Origin: Ustulina deusta | Taxonomy: Eukaryota > Ascomycota > Sordariomycetes > Xylariales > Xylariaceae | Length of the DNA: 64,000 nt | NCBI GenBank assembly: GCA_023159155.1 | Contig: JAJNNX010000034.1 | Location: 124,001 to 188,000, forward strand | Reading direction: 5' to 3' | Part shown: one piece after another, positions 33,124-45,800 of the stretch | How positions within the stretch are numbered: the first letter of the stretch is position 1 | Layout of the letters: each line of letters starts with the position of its first letter | The notes under the pieces: generated by a model | Database searches by the model: none | Told to the model about the DNA's origin: nothing | Seen by the model: the letters and a program-made list of their open reading frames with translations, nothing else | Translations under genes and position numbers: made by a program

Positions 33124-35634
33124 ATGGTTGTTGCATCGTCGGATCTTCTTCCCCACCCCTTGGATCCCCTTTCCCAGGTCGAGATTCAGTCCGCAATCGA
33201 CCTTGTCAAGAAGACCCATGGAGAGCTCTTCTTCAATGTGGTCTCTCTCCATGAGCCGCGCAAGGCTGTAATGACCAAATGGCTTGAAGATCCTTCTGCT
33301 CCTCGACCAGCCAGAATCGCAGATGTTGTGGTTATTGCGCCTGGAGGGAAGGTTTACGATGGACTGGTGGATCTTGCATCGGGTACAATTACCAAATGGG
33401 AGCTGTTGGATGGGCTACAGCCTATAGTAAATCCGCCTTCGAACTCAATCTAATGGAGACACTACTAACTTGGTTAGATCACTATGGAGGAATTGACCGC
33501 GGTTGAGCATGTCTGCCGGAAAGACCCCAAGGTCATTGAACAATGCGAGATCAGCGGCATCGCCAGAGAAGACATGGACAAGGTCTACTGCGACCCGTGG
33601 ACCATCGGCTATGATGAGCGACATGGCAACAAAATCCGCCTGCAACAGGCTTTAATGTACTACCGACCCAATGTGGACGATTGCCAATACCAATACCCCC
33701 TTGACTTCTGTCCAATATACGACGGAGAGAAGAGAGAGATTATTGCTATTGATATCCCCAAGGTCAGGAGACCGCTCAGTAAGGTGCAAGCTATCAACTA
33801 CCATCCTGCCGGCGTAGAAAAGTCTGGCGGTTACAGGAATAATCTCAAGCCAATCAACATCACACAGCCGGAGGGAGTGTCCTTTAAGATGAGTGGTAGG
33901 GAGGTTGAGTGGCAAAATTGGAAGTTCCATATTGGATTCAACTATAGAGAAGGCATCATCCTCAACAACATCACGTTTAATGACAAGGGAAATGTGCGAC
34001 CAATTTTCTATCGACTGTCCTTGGCTGAGATGGTGGTACCATAGTGAGTTCGCTTCTTGATAAGCATCCAATTTTTCGTGGTGTTGTGCTGTGCTAACTT
34101 ATGCCCAGTGGCAATCCCGAACAACCCCACCACCGGAAACATGCATTCGACCTTGGAGAGTACGGTGCCGGTTACATGACGAATAGCTTAGCGCTAGGCT
34201 GCGATTGCAAAGGTTCAATTCATTATCTAGACGCCGAATTCCCTACTAGAGCTGGTGCTGTTCGGACCATCAAGAATGCTAGTGAGTGCTACTCGTGCTT
34301 TCTCTCGAAAGGCTACGCCATCCGTAGACCGGATGCTGATGCAAGACGCTGCAGTATGCATTCACGAAGAAGATGCTGGGATCTTGTTCAAGCACAGTGA
34401 CTTCCGTGACGATTCTGTCATCGTAACAAGAGCGAGGAAGTTGATAATTCAGCAAATTTTTACTGCTGCAAACTACGAATATGCCATTCAAGTAAGTCGG
34501 CATTAATACAATTTCGTTGATCAAGTGCTGACTTTGCGCAGTGGATTTTCCATGTAAGCTACCTTCGCTGGAAATCACTATTCCTGCGAGCGACTTAATG
34601 AACTCATATCAATTATAGCAAGACGGAACTATCCAGCCTGAGATTAAACTTACGGGTATTCTAAACACATATGCCATGGATCCCAATGAGGACACACATG
34701 GATGGGGAACACAGGTATACCCAGGTAAGCGAGTCAGTCTGAGCTGAGCTACCCTGCACATACCCCTGAATCCGATTAGCTAATCGCCCCATGCAGGTGT
34801 CAACGCTCATAACCACCAGCACCTCTTCTGCCTACGCATCGACGCCAATGTAGACGGCCCGAACAACACAGTCTTCATGGCTGATGCTGTTGCATCGGAT
34901 GCACCAGTTGGAAGCCCGGAAAACTATTATGGCAATGCGTTTTCTGCCAAGCGGACGAAATTCTCCACGGTAGGGGAGTCAGTTACCGACTACGATGGCT
35001 CTACCAGCCGAACTTGGGACATCTGCAACACAAATAGGTTGCATCCTTACAGTGGAAAACCCTCTAGCTACAAACTGGTCAGCCGAGAGGTCGCCCCCTT
35101 ACTGCCCAAGGAAGGCTCCCTAGTATGGAAGCGCGCTGGATTCGCCAGGCACACCGTCCACGTCACTAAATGTAAGCATACAAATTCCCCATCGACCATT
35201 TCTGCTAAAATCTTGCTAACTGCCAAACAGATCGAGACGATCAGCTCTGGCCAGCCGGCCGCCACGTACCCCAGACGTCGGGCGAGCCATCGCTCGGCTT
35301 ACCGGAATGGATCGGCGACGGCAACGAGTCCATCGACAACACGGATGTCGTGCTATGGCACACCTTCGGAATAACCCACATCCCGGCGCCCGAGGATTTC
35401 CCCGTCATGCCCGTCGAGCCCCTCACGCTGCTCCTGCGGCCGCGTAACTTTTTCTCCAACAACCCCGTCATGGACGTCCCCCCCAGCTTCTGCAGCACGC
35501 CTAGCCAGGTTGCGGCAAACGGCGCTGGCGTCATCAACGCCACGGACAAGCTGAGTAAGCTTGCTTTCACTAATGGAAATGGCTGCTGCGCAAACGGGGC
35601 GAACGGCACCAACGGCGCAAACGGGACGCATTAG
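33124..35634 (+). CDS. Copper amine oxidase (TPQ enzyme)
   Basis: Eight exons: 33124-33426, 33478-34043, 34109-34281, 34355-34491, 34542-34553, 34619-34724, 34797-35171, 35231-35634 (691 aa). It oxidises primary amines to aldehydes with release of NH3 and H2O2. The topaquinone precursor is Tyr388 in NYEY, at the end of exon 4. The catalytic-base Asp is Asp304 in AFDLGEYGAGY. The copper ligands are His439 and His441 (HNHQHLFC) and His607 (GITHIPAPEDFPVMP). N2 and N3 domains precede (PLDPLSQVEI; WTIGYDERHG). Exon 5 is only 12 nt and encodes Trp-Ile-Phe-His, in place with the conserved sequence after the TPQ strand. The C-terminus ends in Asn-Gly repeats rather than a peroxisomal SKL-type signal, and no signal peptide is seen. 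Confidence 0.95.
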
Positions 35635-36462
35635 TTGAATGTAATTATTGTGAATTTAACGAGAAGTATGTTCGGCTTGCGTGATTTTCACAGGTGACAG
35701 GCCACGTTCTTTACTTCTACTGCATCCTGTTTGTCTCGATGCCGAAATCTTATATATATATATATATATGTGTACAGTCGAACGAGATAGTGTTTACAAC
35801 AGAGAATCTTGACAATATTCTTCGCCTTGCAGGCTGCATCATGAAAAAAAAAAAAAAGAAAAAAAAAAAAAGAAAAGCAAAGTGCCTGTGGGACGGCTTA
35901 GGTATTTATTTAAATTGAACGTTGAATTTTGGAAATCGAAAAGGTCTGTTATATTTCATGATATAGCTTTAGAATTAGTCATAGAACTCGCCATCTATAC
36001 CTTTTTCCTATTGTTCTTCCTATTTTTCGTTATCGACGTTGTCTTATCATTCTCATCGCCGTTTCCGTCTTTTTAAGATTCGTAGCGGTGGACATTTTGT
36101 TTCTTGGTCATCTGGTAATATCCCACGCTTGGACTCCCTAACAGCCGACCTCCTGTTGGCTCGTAACACTCTCCCCTTTGCCGTCCAATTTGAGATTAAC
36201 CTGATGGTTTTGGAACAGGATAAAGATGTTGTAGGTACGGAAGAACAGCCGCTCGACGCCACGGCTGGTTGAGTTATCAATCTATGAAGGGCACAGCCTG
36301 ATATTTCATGGTAGGGAAAGTGTTGGATGAAATAAATAATTACAGATACATGGAGTCTATGTATCTCGTTTGTACGGCCACTAATTACCTCTCCAACGAG
36401 CACCCTCTATTATAAGACCTGAGATTGAGACCTTGACATCGGTGTTCGGGATATGAACACGA
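35635..36462. other. Convergent intergenic spacer with TA and A runs
   Basis: 3' flanks of the amine oxidase gene (+) and the membrane-protein gene (-). It holds a TA run at 35750-35769 and an interrupted A run at 35844-35871. No gene is seen. Confidence 0.6.
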
Positions 36463-38383
36463 TCAGCCATACAAAGTATTCTTGCTGATTTTCATATTCA
36501 CCCTCGCTCGCGTGCTCATACCACCTGGCACCGGCATCAACCGAATCCGCGGGTTCTTAGCCTGTTCATCGTGTTCTAGAAAGTAACCCACGGGGTGGCA
36601 CTTCTCCAGTTCTTTAGTAAGCTCCTCATCCGTATATGCCCCAGTATCCGCACCTAGGCTCATCTCAATGGCCTTGGAAATGTCGATAATAGATCTGACG
36701 ATTCCCGTTCCCGGTCGATGACTCTTGATAAGCTGGCTCCTCGACATCGCGATGAACCACATCAGACCACACAGAAGGAGCCAGGCAGTCTCGAGTCCTA
36801 AGCCGAGCAGGACGAGCGCGAAAGAGAAGCCCCAGTTGTAACCTGTGTCGTTCACGCAGGTTTTCTGGTTTGAGCGAAAGTCTCGGTCGAGAACGCTACC
36901 CTTGAAACATATACATACTCCTAGGTTGCCCTTTGACCATCGGCAATCGCTGCCGATATCTAAGAATGGTGCGTCTAGTTCGACGGAAGTGCCGTTCCAC
37001 AAAAACGTCGAGTTATACGGGACAACGGACGGCCCAAGTGCAACGTCGGCGTCAAGGCGGAATGTCGCTTCATATGAGTGATACTCAGGGTCCAGTGAGG
37101 ATTTATTGGAGGCTGTTGTGCTCCCGACTTGTGCAGCTCTTGTATATTGCCAGCCATCAACAGAGCTATACAGATCGGTGCTAATGCAAGAATCGTTGAA
37201 GTGGTATCCGGTCCCCGTCTCGTTCCCACTCGTGTTGCAGCCATCCCGAAACCAAGAGTATCTTCCTGAGATTTGAGGAAGCTGCGACAAATCTGATGTC
37301 ATCGAAGCATTATGCTGGTTGAAGAAGGTCTCCTTGGCAAGAGCGTCTGATGAATATGCACCCGGGTCAGTCCACACTAGAGCTATTTGAAACATATCCA
37401 ACAAGCGTCTTACATTGATAGATATCCCTGAAAACGTCGGATGATGTGTTAGTTACGTAATTATCAAATTCTTTCCCAAGCCCTATATCTTCCCAGCTTG
37501 TGTATGCCTGATTGATTGTTGGGCCAGTGATTGTTGGGCCAGTCCAGGGATTATCGATGCTTTGTTCAAGTCGGTGAAAATCCTTGACGGACCAGCAAAG
37601 CGTCAGCTCCGACGACGCCAGCAAGACGAAAGCACTGGGGTCTGCTATCGCGTATGCAGTGGCTGTGCTGAATTCGTATCCCGTCGCAGCACTCCATATG
37701 ATAGAAAATGCCAAGACATGACTGATGGCGAAGAAAACTCCAATAACCGTGATCGTGCTAGACAAGGGTTTCTTTGCAAAGAGCAGACGCATACATGACC
37801 ACAGCGATTGTGCGGACGCCGGATCGAAGATGACTTGCAAGTAGAAGTAGTATGGCAGAGCTGAATGTTCCATCATCATCGTGAACACCCTGGATACCAA
37901 ATGGTGCAGGACCAAACCGTGAAGGAAGCTCCCCCCTCGCCCAACAACTGTATCCCATGCAAGGTCAATGTATTTGGCCTCGGCGAATGATGTTCCCTCC
38001 AGAACGGGGAGGTTGACGTGAAAATTGGAAACTTCCAAGTTGGGGCATACAAATGCGTTGGTGGATTGAGCCCGCCGAGCATGTGGGACAAATGCTGCGA
38101 CCGACACAATGGCGGCGATCGCCAAGACAGAGTATACACAACATGGCTCGACATGCCTTTTCCGTAGTTGGTGCATCGTGTACCGCTTGAGCTTCTTTGG
38201 GGGTAAATGTGCATGGTCTTGAGCGTCCTGAAGCTCGGCTTGGGGGACTCTGGCGTGTAATTCGCTGGATAGCTCTACATCGTCGCCCCGGAAGGTGGAA
38301 GAAGAGGATTCTCCCCTGAGAGGCTGCATATCTCCGTTGCCTGGGCTGGCCGGAGACGCCATAAAGGGGAGTTGATCGGTCAA
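36463..38383 (-). CDS. Fungal membrane glycoprotein of unknown function
   Basis: Two exons, 38383-37414 and 37376-36463, phase 1 (627 aa; short intron of 37 nt, GT-AG). The N-terminal 80 residues are hydrophilic and likely cytosolic. Membrane segments are predicted at about residues 82-100 (VYSVLAIAAIVSVAAF), 208-231 (TVIGVFFAISHVLAFSIIW) and 505-534 (FSFALVLLGLGLETAWLLL). Between the second and third is a large domain with several Asn-x-Ser/Thr sites and Cys pairs (DGCNTSGNET, DCRWSKGNLGVCICFKG), so probably extracellular or lumenal. The tail after the third is basic and cytosolic. I recognise no family. It is co-oriented with the neighbouring HET gene, separated by 488 nt. Confidence 0.75.
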
Positions 38384-38871
38384 TCGGGTCCGGAGTATAG
38401 ATTTCTAGTCGGTTTAAGCATATGAAAAAATGAGTCATGCGGGATCCTGCGTGCGAGTGCAGGACTGCTCAGTTGTTATATCAACAGTCTTACGACATCT
38501 TCGGACCTGCCGATCAACGAGTCTGCTTTAAGGCAACGTAAGACAAGCAAGGCTGAAGGCAGAATTTGGTACTTCGAGTGAAGCAAAAAATAACCATAGA
38601 CCCACCGTGGCGCTCTTCCAGGCAGCAATACTCCAAAGTGGGATATCTGGGCTTCGTACATTTTCTATACGCCTCCGAGTACAATCCGCGTACGCCAGCG
38701 TATACTCGGTAGTAATCGTTTCTGGGATATTCACTGGTCCGCTTCCCTAGATTGATTGCAACTCCACCCCTCCGTGAGAATAATTGCTAAAAGTGAGTAG
38801 CTATTTCACAGCGCTAGATCTGGTTCTTTCATCCCCTGGATCCTCCTTCTAGACTCCTCAAATAGTATCAG
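38384..38871. other. Intergenic, promoter of the membrane-protein gene
   Basis: Between two co-oriented minus-strand genes. No further gene or element is recognised. Confidence 0.5.
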
Positions 38872-41073
38872 TTATATTATCGTAATAGTATAACGGCCGT
38901 GGCAGTCACGCTCATGCGATGGCACCCGATCCCCGGGATCGCCCATGGCGTCGATAAAGGCATGCACCATCATCTCTCTATCCGGGCGACAGATTTCGTC
39001 ATCATGACGCTGCACCAGGCGCGCGCCTATTTCATACGTCTCTGGTTCCTTTTGAGCACCGAGTCTTTCTTTCAGGGGAAGCCGTATAAGGTCACCTTCA
39101 AGTCGGAACATTCCTATGCGTTGATACACTCCCCATGCCGGAGTGTTGGCAGCAAGGAGAAGACCTTCGATATTATGTGGATTAGCGCACTCGCGCTCGT
39201 GAAGCAGCGGCATGACAAAACACTCTCTGAGTACTGTCTCCTCAGCTTGCTCATTCCCGTCATCGTAGTCAGTAAATATCAGAATCTTGACCGGTTGCCC
39301 TTGGAATTCGAAGAATAGATTTTTCATCGCCATTTCGATTCGTGTTTTCCATGTTTCAGGGTCTTTCGGGTTATTCTGACCAACAACCCCCTTCTGACAC
39401 TCGAAAATCGGATATAAGTATCCATTGAGCACCAGCCTTCCTCCCTGTACCTCACCGTACTCATCAGCACCCACCAGGTCGGTGGACACCTCAATAATTT
39501 TTGGCACCGACAAGAGACATTCCGTACATGGCTGATGACGGATGTTCCATTCTGCACGGTGTTCGGTTGTGTTCACAGATGCCCAAGACCAGGTTGGCGC
39601 GCGGTAGTCTGTTGGGCGTCGATACAAATCTCCTGAGCGATACCAGAGAAGGTCCTCGAGAAGGGTGTGTTCCCAGAGTCCAGCCAGGTATCTCGATCTT
39701 CGCACGTTTCCGAACATGCGAGCTATTCCTGCGATAGCTACCAACTTATCTCCAGGGACTGTAAGTGCACAGAGACCGTACTTGCGGATGACGAGTCTCC
39801 ATAGCTCAAAACAGTTCACTTCGGTAACACCTGCTGTAGAAAGGTTGCGGAAAAGTGAATAGCCTCGTCGACTATCTGACGGAAAATGTTTCAATCCCTC
39901 AATTTCACTTGTAAACTTTTCGGCGCACCGGTAGAATATCTGCTTTCCCGTGAACATCACGGAACGGACAGCAAGAATCCGTTCTTGAAGGACCCAGCCT
40001 CTCCCATAAAGAAATTCCTCTTCAACAAAGCCACCGGTTGCCCAGTACTCATCTTCGTTCTCAGTCCACTTTTCATACCTAGGCTCATTAGGTGTTCCGA
40101 CTTGAACTATGTGCGGGAAAAGCAACACCGGATCTCTTGATGCGAACATTGAATAATGGCAGTTCCTTGAAGATACGGCCTCAACGTTGAATAGCCCGTT
40201 CTGGTACACAAGACTCATAGTTGCGCTTTCCTGGCGCCAATCATCTCGGGAATCTTGCATGATACACTAGCCACACAAGACGCGATATTAGGTACAAGCA
40301 TGAAACCAACTGCACACGACTGAGAGACAACATACTAATGAATCAATCCAGATGTACCAGATTTTGAGGCCTAATGCGACATCTATAGAATCCATGTAGA
40401 GGCTGGGGACACGCGCAAGAGGAACTGATTTCTTGAACTCTTCCTTATTCCTTGTGGTAAGCTGCAATGGCTGTTGACCTCCCCAAGAATGGCTCAAGGT
40501 AATGTAAGGTCCTATTAATGTTGTCTCAGTTGGTTCCACGATCCGCAATTCGATGGCGCCGTTCACAATAGTCGCCTGTAGGAGCCTTGTAGGATACCAA
40601 TTGGCTATTGCACCTTGACAGCGCGGATGACTTTGTCGACAGATCTGTATCTGCTCACCTATGAAACCTAAGGACTCCTTACTGTTCGTACTCTGACCGA
40701 GAATGGGCCTGGGCAGGACGTCGGTCTCATGAATCTCGGCACATTCAAACAAACATCCCACATCATCGTACGGATATGTGTCATCAGGCAGCCGGTTCGT
40801 CGAATCCAGGGAGGAAGAAAAACACTGAACGTGAAAAGTTTCTTCATCGCGGGTAACTGTCGTCCTGAAATCTGGATACGACATCTGGAAATCATCTGTC
40901 GACAATTCGCTGTTTTTGACGGCAAGCTTGAAGTTGTACATGATCTTCATACACCACCAGCATTTCATTCGCACGCCGTCAACGAGGTCGGACGGCCTAT
41001 GGTGAAGCCATGGGTTGCCTAATCGGCGTTCATGAAATGCCCTCTGGCACATAACGCAGCTTCGAGACTCCAT
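38872..41073 (-). CDS. HET-domain protein (heterokaryon incompatibility type)
   Basis: Two exons, 41073-40336 and 40266-38872, phase 0 (710 aa). The HET domain (about residues 189-345) shows its three conserved blocks: YITLSHSWGG, LKIWYIWIDSL joined across the intron to CIMQDSRDDWRQESATM, and GRGWVLQERILAVRSVMF. HET domains are TIR-like modules that trigger cell death in fungal non-self recognition. The N-terminus has two Cys pairs (CVMC, CWWC) that may bind a metal. After the HET domain comes a long C-terminal region with the usual fungal companion motif (YRAPTWSWASV) but no NACHT, WD40 or ankyrin repeats. It is one of the many orphan HET genes of Pezizomycotina, and its partner is unknown. 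Confidence 0.92.
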
Positions 41074-42179
41074 CAGTCAGGCAAAGGGGCACCGGCGCGG
41101 CCCATTTAAACCCGCGAAGATCTGAAACAGAGCTGCGCCGCGACTCTCCGGAGAGCCTAATTCTGAGTTAATCTATGTCTCCCTTCTGCCTGCTTGTTGG
41201 CAGATGTAGCTGTCAAAGCGTGATAAAATCGAATAAGATGGGCCAATTTAACGAAAAGAATGGGAGATGGGGTTTGAGGATCTGTAGGGTTGGGGAATGG
41301 AACTCATAGGCCCTCTAAAGTAAAGCACCCATGTCCTTCGGGACCCATAGCTAAATACAAATCACTATGGTATGGTACAGATCAAGAAATAGTTGATCAC
41401 CCTAAAGAATCAAATAGCCGTTTGGTCTAATGCTTATTGCTTGATAAAGAGTGAATTAATTATCGATTAACTGATAACTGATCGTTGTTTCGATGCTTTA
41501 AAGTTCTCTACATGTAGATGTTTGAAAGGAACAACACCTAGATAGGCTTTGCCAAGAAAATTGTGGGTTAATAGGACCTGGCAGTTCTTATCGATAGATA
41601 CGGGGGGGCCCGACAGGCTCTTTTATTGGGGTAGTGGTACTGGAGAACTCCATCTTTTAGATCCTAGAACCTCCAGAAGGGGTAGTCTTAGAGCCTTCTA
41701 TACTAGGTACCCCTTCAACATGTGTATGCACTAATTGATACCAGTTGCGTTTAACATCTGTCTTAATTTAGTAGAGTACATCGGAGAGATCTGAGAGGCT
41801 CGCGATCAATAACGCGGCACAGAACGTAGTATTAATCGAGCGAAGGGTACAATATTGCCAACTTCATCGTACTAACCGGTAGCATACAACAAGATCCTGG
41901 TAATCATAGATAAAGCACCTTAATTGCTTTCAATAAAAAGATAGATGTCCGCCTGCGGTGGAGAGGGAAGCGTAAGGTATTGTAAGGAAAGTCAATTTCA
42001 ACTCTAGCGAGAGTACATGTCCTCGTTCTATCACATTCGCCACCAATGTACGGGATCTGTCGCACGCTCCACCTTGGCTACACCAGAAAATAGGGATCTC
42101 AAAACGCGGAAACTATTGGCAATAAGGCAAAACGAGGTTGACGCAGAAGAATCTCCAGTGGTGATCTGTCGGGTTTTTC
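41074..42179. other. AT-rich intergenic region
   Basis: Upstream of the HET gene (-) and downstream of the DUF1996 gene (-). No frame of interest is present, and nothing is recognised. Confidence 0.5.
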
Positions 42180-43706
42180 TTACGCGCCCATCCCGGGAAG
42201 GTTGGGTAACCCTATAGCATCGGATTTGTCAGTATAGATCTAGCGAAACAGTGAAGGCGACTTACAGCCGTCAATGTTCTCGTTAATTGTGGACTTGACT
42301 GCGCAGGCGTTCATCTGGGCTGGCTGCTGTGACTTGAGAGGGTTCCCGTTCTCGCAGGCGTTAAACATGCAGCTAGAATCCATGGCACGCTGAAGAGCGT
42401 CATCCTTCCAGCCGAACATGTAATCCGCATGCGTGCCGTAACCTGTTTCATCGCCGTAGCTCAGGACGAAAGGTTGTGAACCGTCCGTGGGCCATGGTAG
42501 GTTGCTGAACTTGGCTGTGTCCCAGAGTGTCTCATACGTGACTTGCGGGACGCGAACTATGACGGATTGAATTAGTATCTGAATTTGGGGTTGCAGATAT
42601 TAGATTTAAAAGGTCGATAACAGCCCAACTTACCGGGGTGCGACGCTGGACAAGCGCCCGAATTGACGAAGGCATCGTTCACCGTGTTGTACATGTGAGA
42701 TTGGTGGTCCGGACTGTCGAGGTTCTTGCCATCCCAGCACCTAATGTTTCTCAGTAAAGATATTTGCGATGGAGCCGTGGAAAGACTAACGCGGGGAAGT
42801 GGTGGACTGTCATAATACCACCGACGCACTTCTGGGTAGGGAACTCGTCGAGCTCGGGAAATCGGGTGGACTTGGTTTGCAAGCACACGAACTTCAACCC
42901 TTTGCTGTATTTGGAGGTGGCCGTGACCTTACCCGCCGTCATCCGGAAACCCTGCTTTCGTCAATGCTCGCATCCCGAGAAATCCGTAGCTTAGGTGCAC
43001 AGCTTACCTTGGGGAAAGCCGTGATTTTTTGGTTTCCATTTGAGAAAAAGTCCTGCTGTGTGTAATAGATTGTCATGCCACCGTTGACTCCGGCAGGTAA
43101 GGCATCGTTTGCCATGATAGGAACGCGTTGGTACGATCTATTTTGATGCTTGTACTACAAGACTTGGGGTCAGTCACCACCAACGGAGTGTAAGCTATGA
43201 TAGGTGTCTCAGAAGTGGGGGAGGCTCCCAACCAAAAGTTTTGGTTTGAACAGGAGCCTTAGTACCTTAAATAGCCGCAACTAAAAGGGGTAGCCAGGGA
43301 AATACTCACAAACATCACTGCAGTCCAATAATTGGAGAAGTCTTCACTGAATGTGCAGGTAGTGCATGTGGCTTTCGCAGCAGGATCCCCATCCGCAGGT
43401 TCCATCGATGCGTTGAAGGCATTTCCACCTACGATCTGGTGGAGATGGGCCGACGGGATGCTGCCAGACTCAACAACAGGATCTAGTCGTTGGATACTCA
43501 AAGTTGACTACAATCTCCAGGGTTAGTGATTCATGCTTTGGGCGACGGATGGGGGTGGTGGCTCTCAAGATAATCTTGGGTAAAATACGATTTTTATTCT
43601 TTCGGATGACAACGATGAAAATGAGACCAGTGTTTCTTACACAGGCAAATCGGAGGGCGGCCTCGGAGAGCCCAGCGAGAGCAACGGCAAAGAGAAGAGA
43701 CTTCAT
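42180..43706 (-). CDS. Secreted DUF1996-domain protein
   Basis: Seven exons: 43706-43641, 43507-43310, 43154-43008, 42951-42791, 42740-42634, 42556-42266, 42211-42180 (333 aa, all GT-AG and in phase). Exon 1 encodes a signal peptide (MKSLLFAVALAGLSEAALRF). The DUF1996 hallmarks follow in order: QRLDPVVESGSIPSAHLHQI, CTTCTFSEDFSNYWTAVMF, CWDGKNLDSPDHQSH, ACPASHP, VPQVTYETLWDT, then GYGTHADYMFGWKDDALQRA, and the end DGWLPNLPG. Family members are secreted, often with WSC or cellulose-binding modules, and are induced on plant material. Their chemistry is not settled. This one lacks an extra module and ends right after the DUF, which is common. All conserved Cys are present. Confidence 0.93.
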
Positions 43707-45326
43707 TGTGGTAGACTACGATGAGAACCTTTGATGATGCTACCTATGAGAGGGTAGAAGGCGATTATCTGAGGTCATGTTGGACCATGTATTATGTATT
43801 GCTCAAGGCCCACACTCCGCAGGGTCGACAAACATGCCGAAATATAGTTTTCCTATATTGGGGGTTCCAGGGTTGGCGCTATTCGCAACGTTGTCATCAA
43901 TTTAGGCGAGCAAAGAAGTCCGATCTGGACACCGCACCTCCGCAATTTGTATGCTATGCCGACCAGGGTATTTGATCCGGCAGTAACGCAACCATTGAAC
44001 ACAACTATACGGGTGCTTCTCTGATTGGCACGCAAATTAACCTATGTATATTTGCGTCAACATTCATGATTGAGACTTACGTCATCTGAATAAAATTAAT
44101 GATGTATTATATTAGTACATACATAAAGTTGTAGCGGAATAAAGTGGTGCAAATTTAGAACCCAGGATGAAGATAACCATGGCTATGATGCCGCCCTAAC
44201 CGAAAGCTTCAAATATCCCCTATGTCATCATTGAAGATTAACTGGGTGAGAAGTAATATGCGAGGCAAGCTATGATTTGCCCGGTGATACGGGATATGAA
44301 GAAACAGCATTCTCAGGTGGGGTGCAAAATGTGTTGCTTTGGTTGTCGCGTCGCTCGCCGTGTTTCATGTGATATTCCGAGGGAGTTGTCATAAACACAC
44401 AATATACAGATCTGTTAGCATTTTCACAACTTGACGTCGCGTCACAGTTATCAAATACATTTCCACAGGAATAAACATTGGATCAAGCCCCATCATGGCG
44501 TAATGACTGAAAATATTGACCAATCATGAGCTTTAATGTCTTGAATTTCGGTAGGGAAACGTCTATTAGGCTTGTGTAGTCACGCTCTGTCGTAGGGAGA
44601 GGAAAAGAAGGTAGGGCAACGATGGTGTGTTGAGATGATGTAGCTGGGAAGCCATTATAACTACTGCCGACAAGCCGAGGGTGATGCCAAGTTAGGGCCG
44701 CTCCCAGGTATTAGAAAACGGCCGAAATTGCGCCTTCATTGCTGCGATATATGCAGCTGTGTGGCTACCTAGGGCAGATCCGCTGCTGCAGTCTGGGAGG
44801 TCTTATAACACAATAATATTGATACTCGAGGTTACATGGTTGCTTGCGCCTTTGCTCAGGCTTAAATTTATCCACAGTTGGATTTTTTTATGAAATGCTA
44901 CAATTGTAGAACCGCAAAGAAATTTATATTAAAAAATCTGCTTCGATGGCCGTCCATGAACAGGGCCAGCTCAGCCCACAATACAGAGAGCAGAACAAGG
45001 AGCCTACAAACCAGACAAATTCAAAGACCTCCTCGCGTTAGCCTTCATTACGTGCGATAAGTTATAGAATGTACACGGCAAAATCATGTGGAATGCCGTT
45101 GAGGCTACGCTGCAGTTGTACGAGGGCGCCTAGTATAAGCCCGCTACGCTCCCAAGAACTTGCGACTCTCAAGACAGCCATTTAGTCAGTGGAGTTCACC
45201 AGTATCGCAATGTACTCAAGCAATTAGTGTAATTGTGTGAACGATTATCAAGTAAGACGCTCCCCTTTGGGAGACAGTTCACATTTTTAACTACTACAAG
45301 ACAAATCAATTTATAACAAGACATAA
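43707..45326. other. Gene-poor AT-rich region
   Basis: Upstream region of the DUF1996 gene, then about 1.4 kb with only short frames. No element is recognised. Confidence 0.5.
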
Positions 45327-45800
45327 CTACCATACGAGACCAAGCTGTCGTGCAAAAATATCCCCCATCTTCTCCCAACCAGCAAGGCCGTGTTCATTGT
45401 ATTCGAGCAGACGTTCTCCAGGATGATGCCGAGTCAGCGGCCTTCAACCCACGGACACCATACACTCCTAAGCTCTCATCCATCATGCCCATGTCCTCCA
45501 GGGGTGCCATCTTGCAGGTGCCGAGGCCAGTTGTAGGATTGTAGCGGATCCACTTCTCGATGGCAGCATCATCCTCAGCAGAGTAGGTAACGCCTTCTGG
45601 GCCTGTCACTGCATAAGAAGCTGTCGAACCAGAATCGAAGAACAGATATTGGTAAAATATCTCGCCTCATTGGATCAACGCTGCATAATCTGCCTTAAGC
45701 TCGGTGTTTCCCAGTGCCCATCATACCCCAGCGGCGAAAGGAGCAGGAAGGACGGACAGCTCCTGGATTATATCAAACATGGGACTAGGGCATCAACGAC
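45327..45800 (-). pseudogene. Decayed C-terminal remnant of a GMC (alcohol-oxidase-like) oxidoreductase
   Basis: Read on the minus strand, the best-kept frame (45609-45394) carries YSAEDDAAIEKWIRYN, then LGTCKMAPLEDMG and LGVYGVRGLKAAD, the signature of the GMC C-terminal domain. The expected Trp-His-Ser before LGTCKMAP is replaced by a single Gly, as from an in-frame 6-nt deletion, so the conserved active-site His is lost. After LKAAD the frame shifts by one base (then ILENVCSNTMNTALLVG) and again before EKMGDIFARQLGL, ending at a TAG at 45327-45329. Upstream, ALGNTELKADYAALIQ is followed by an in-frame TGA, and homology fades beyond about 45800. The FAD-binding N-terminal half is absent. 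Confidence 0.75.
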
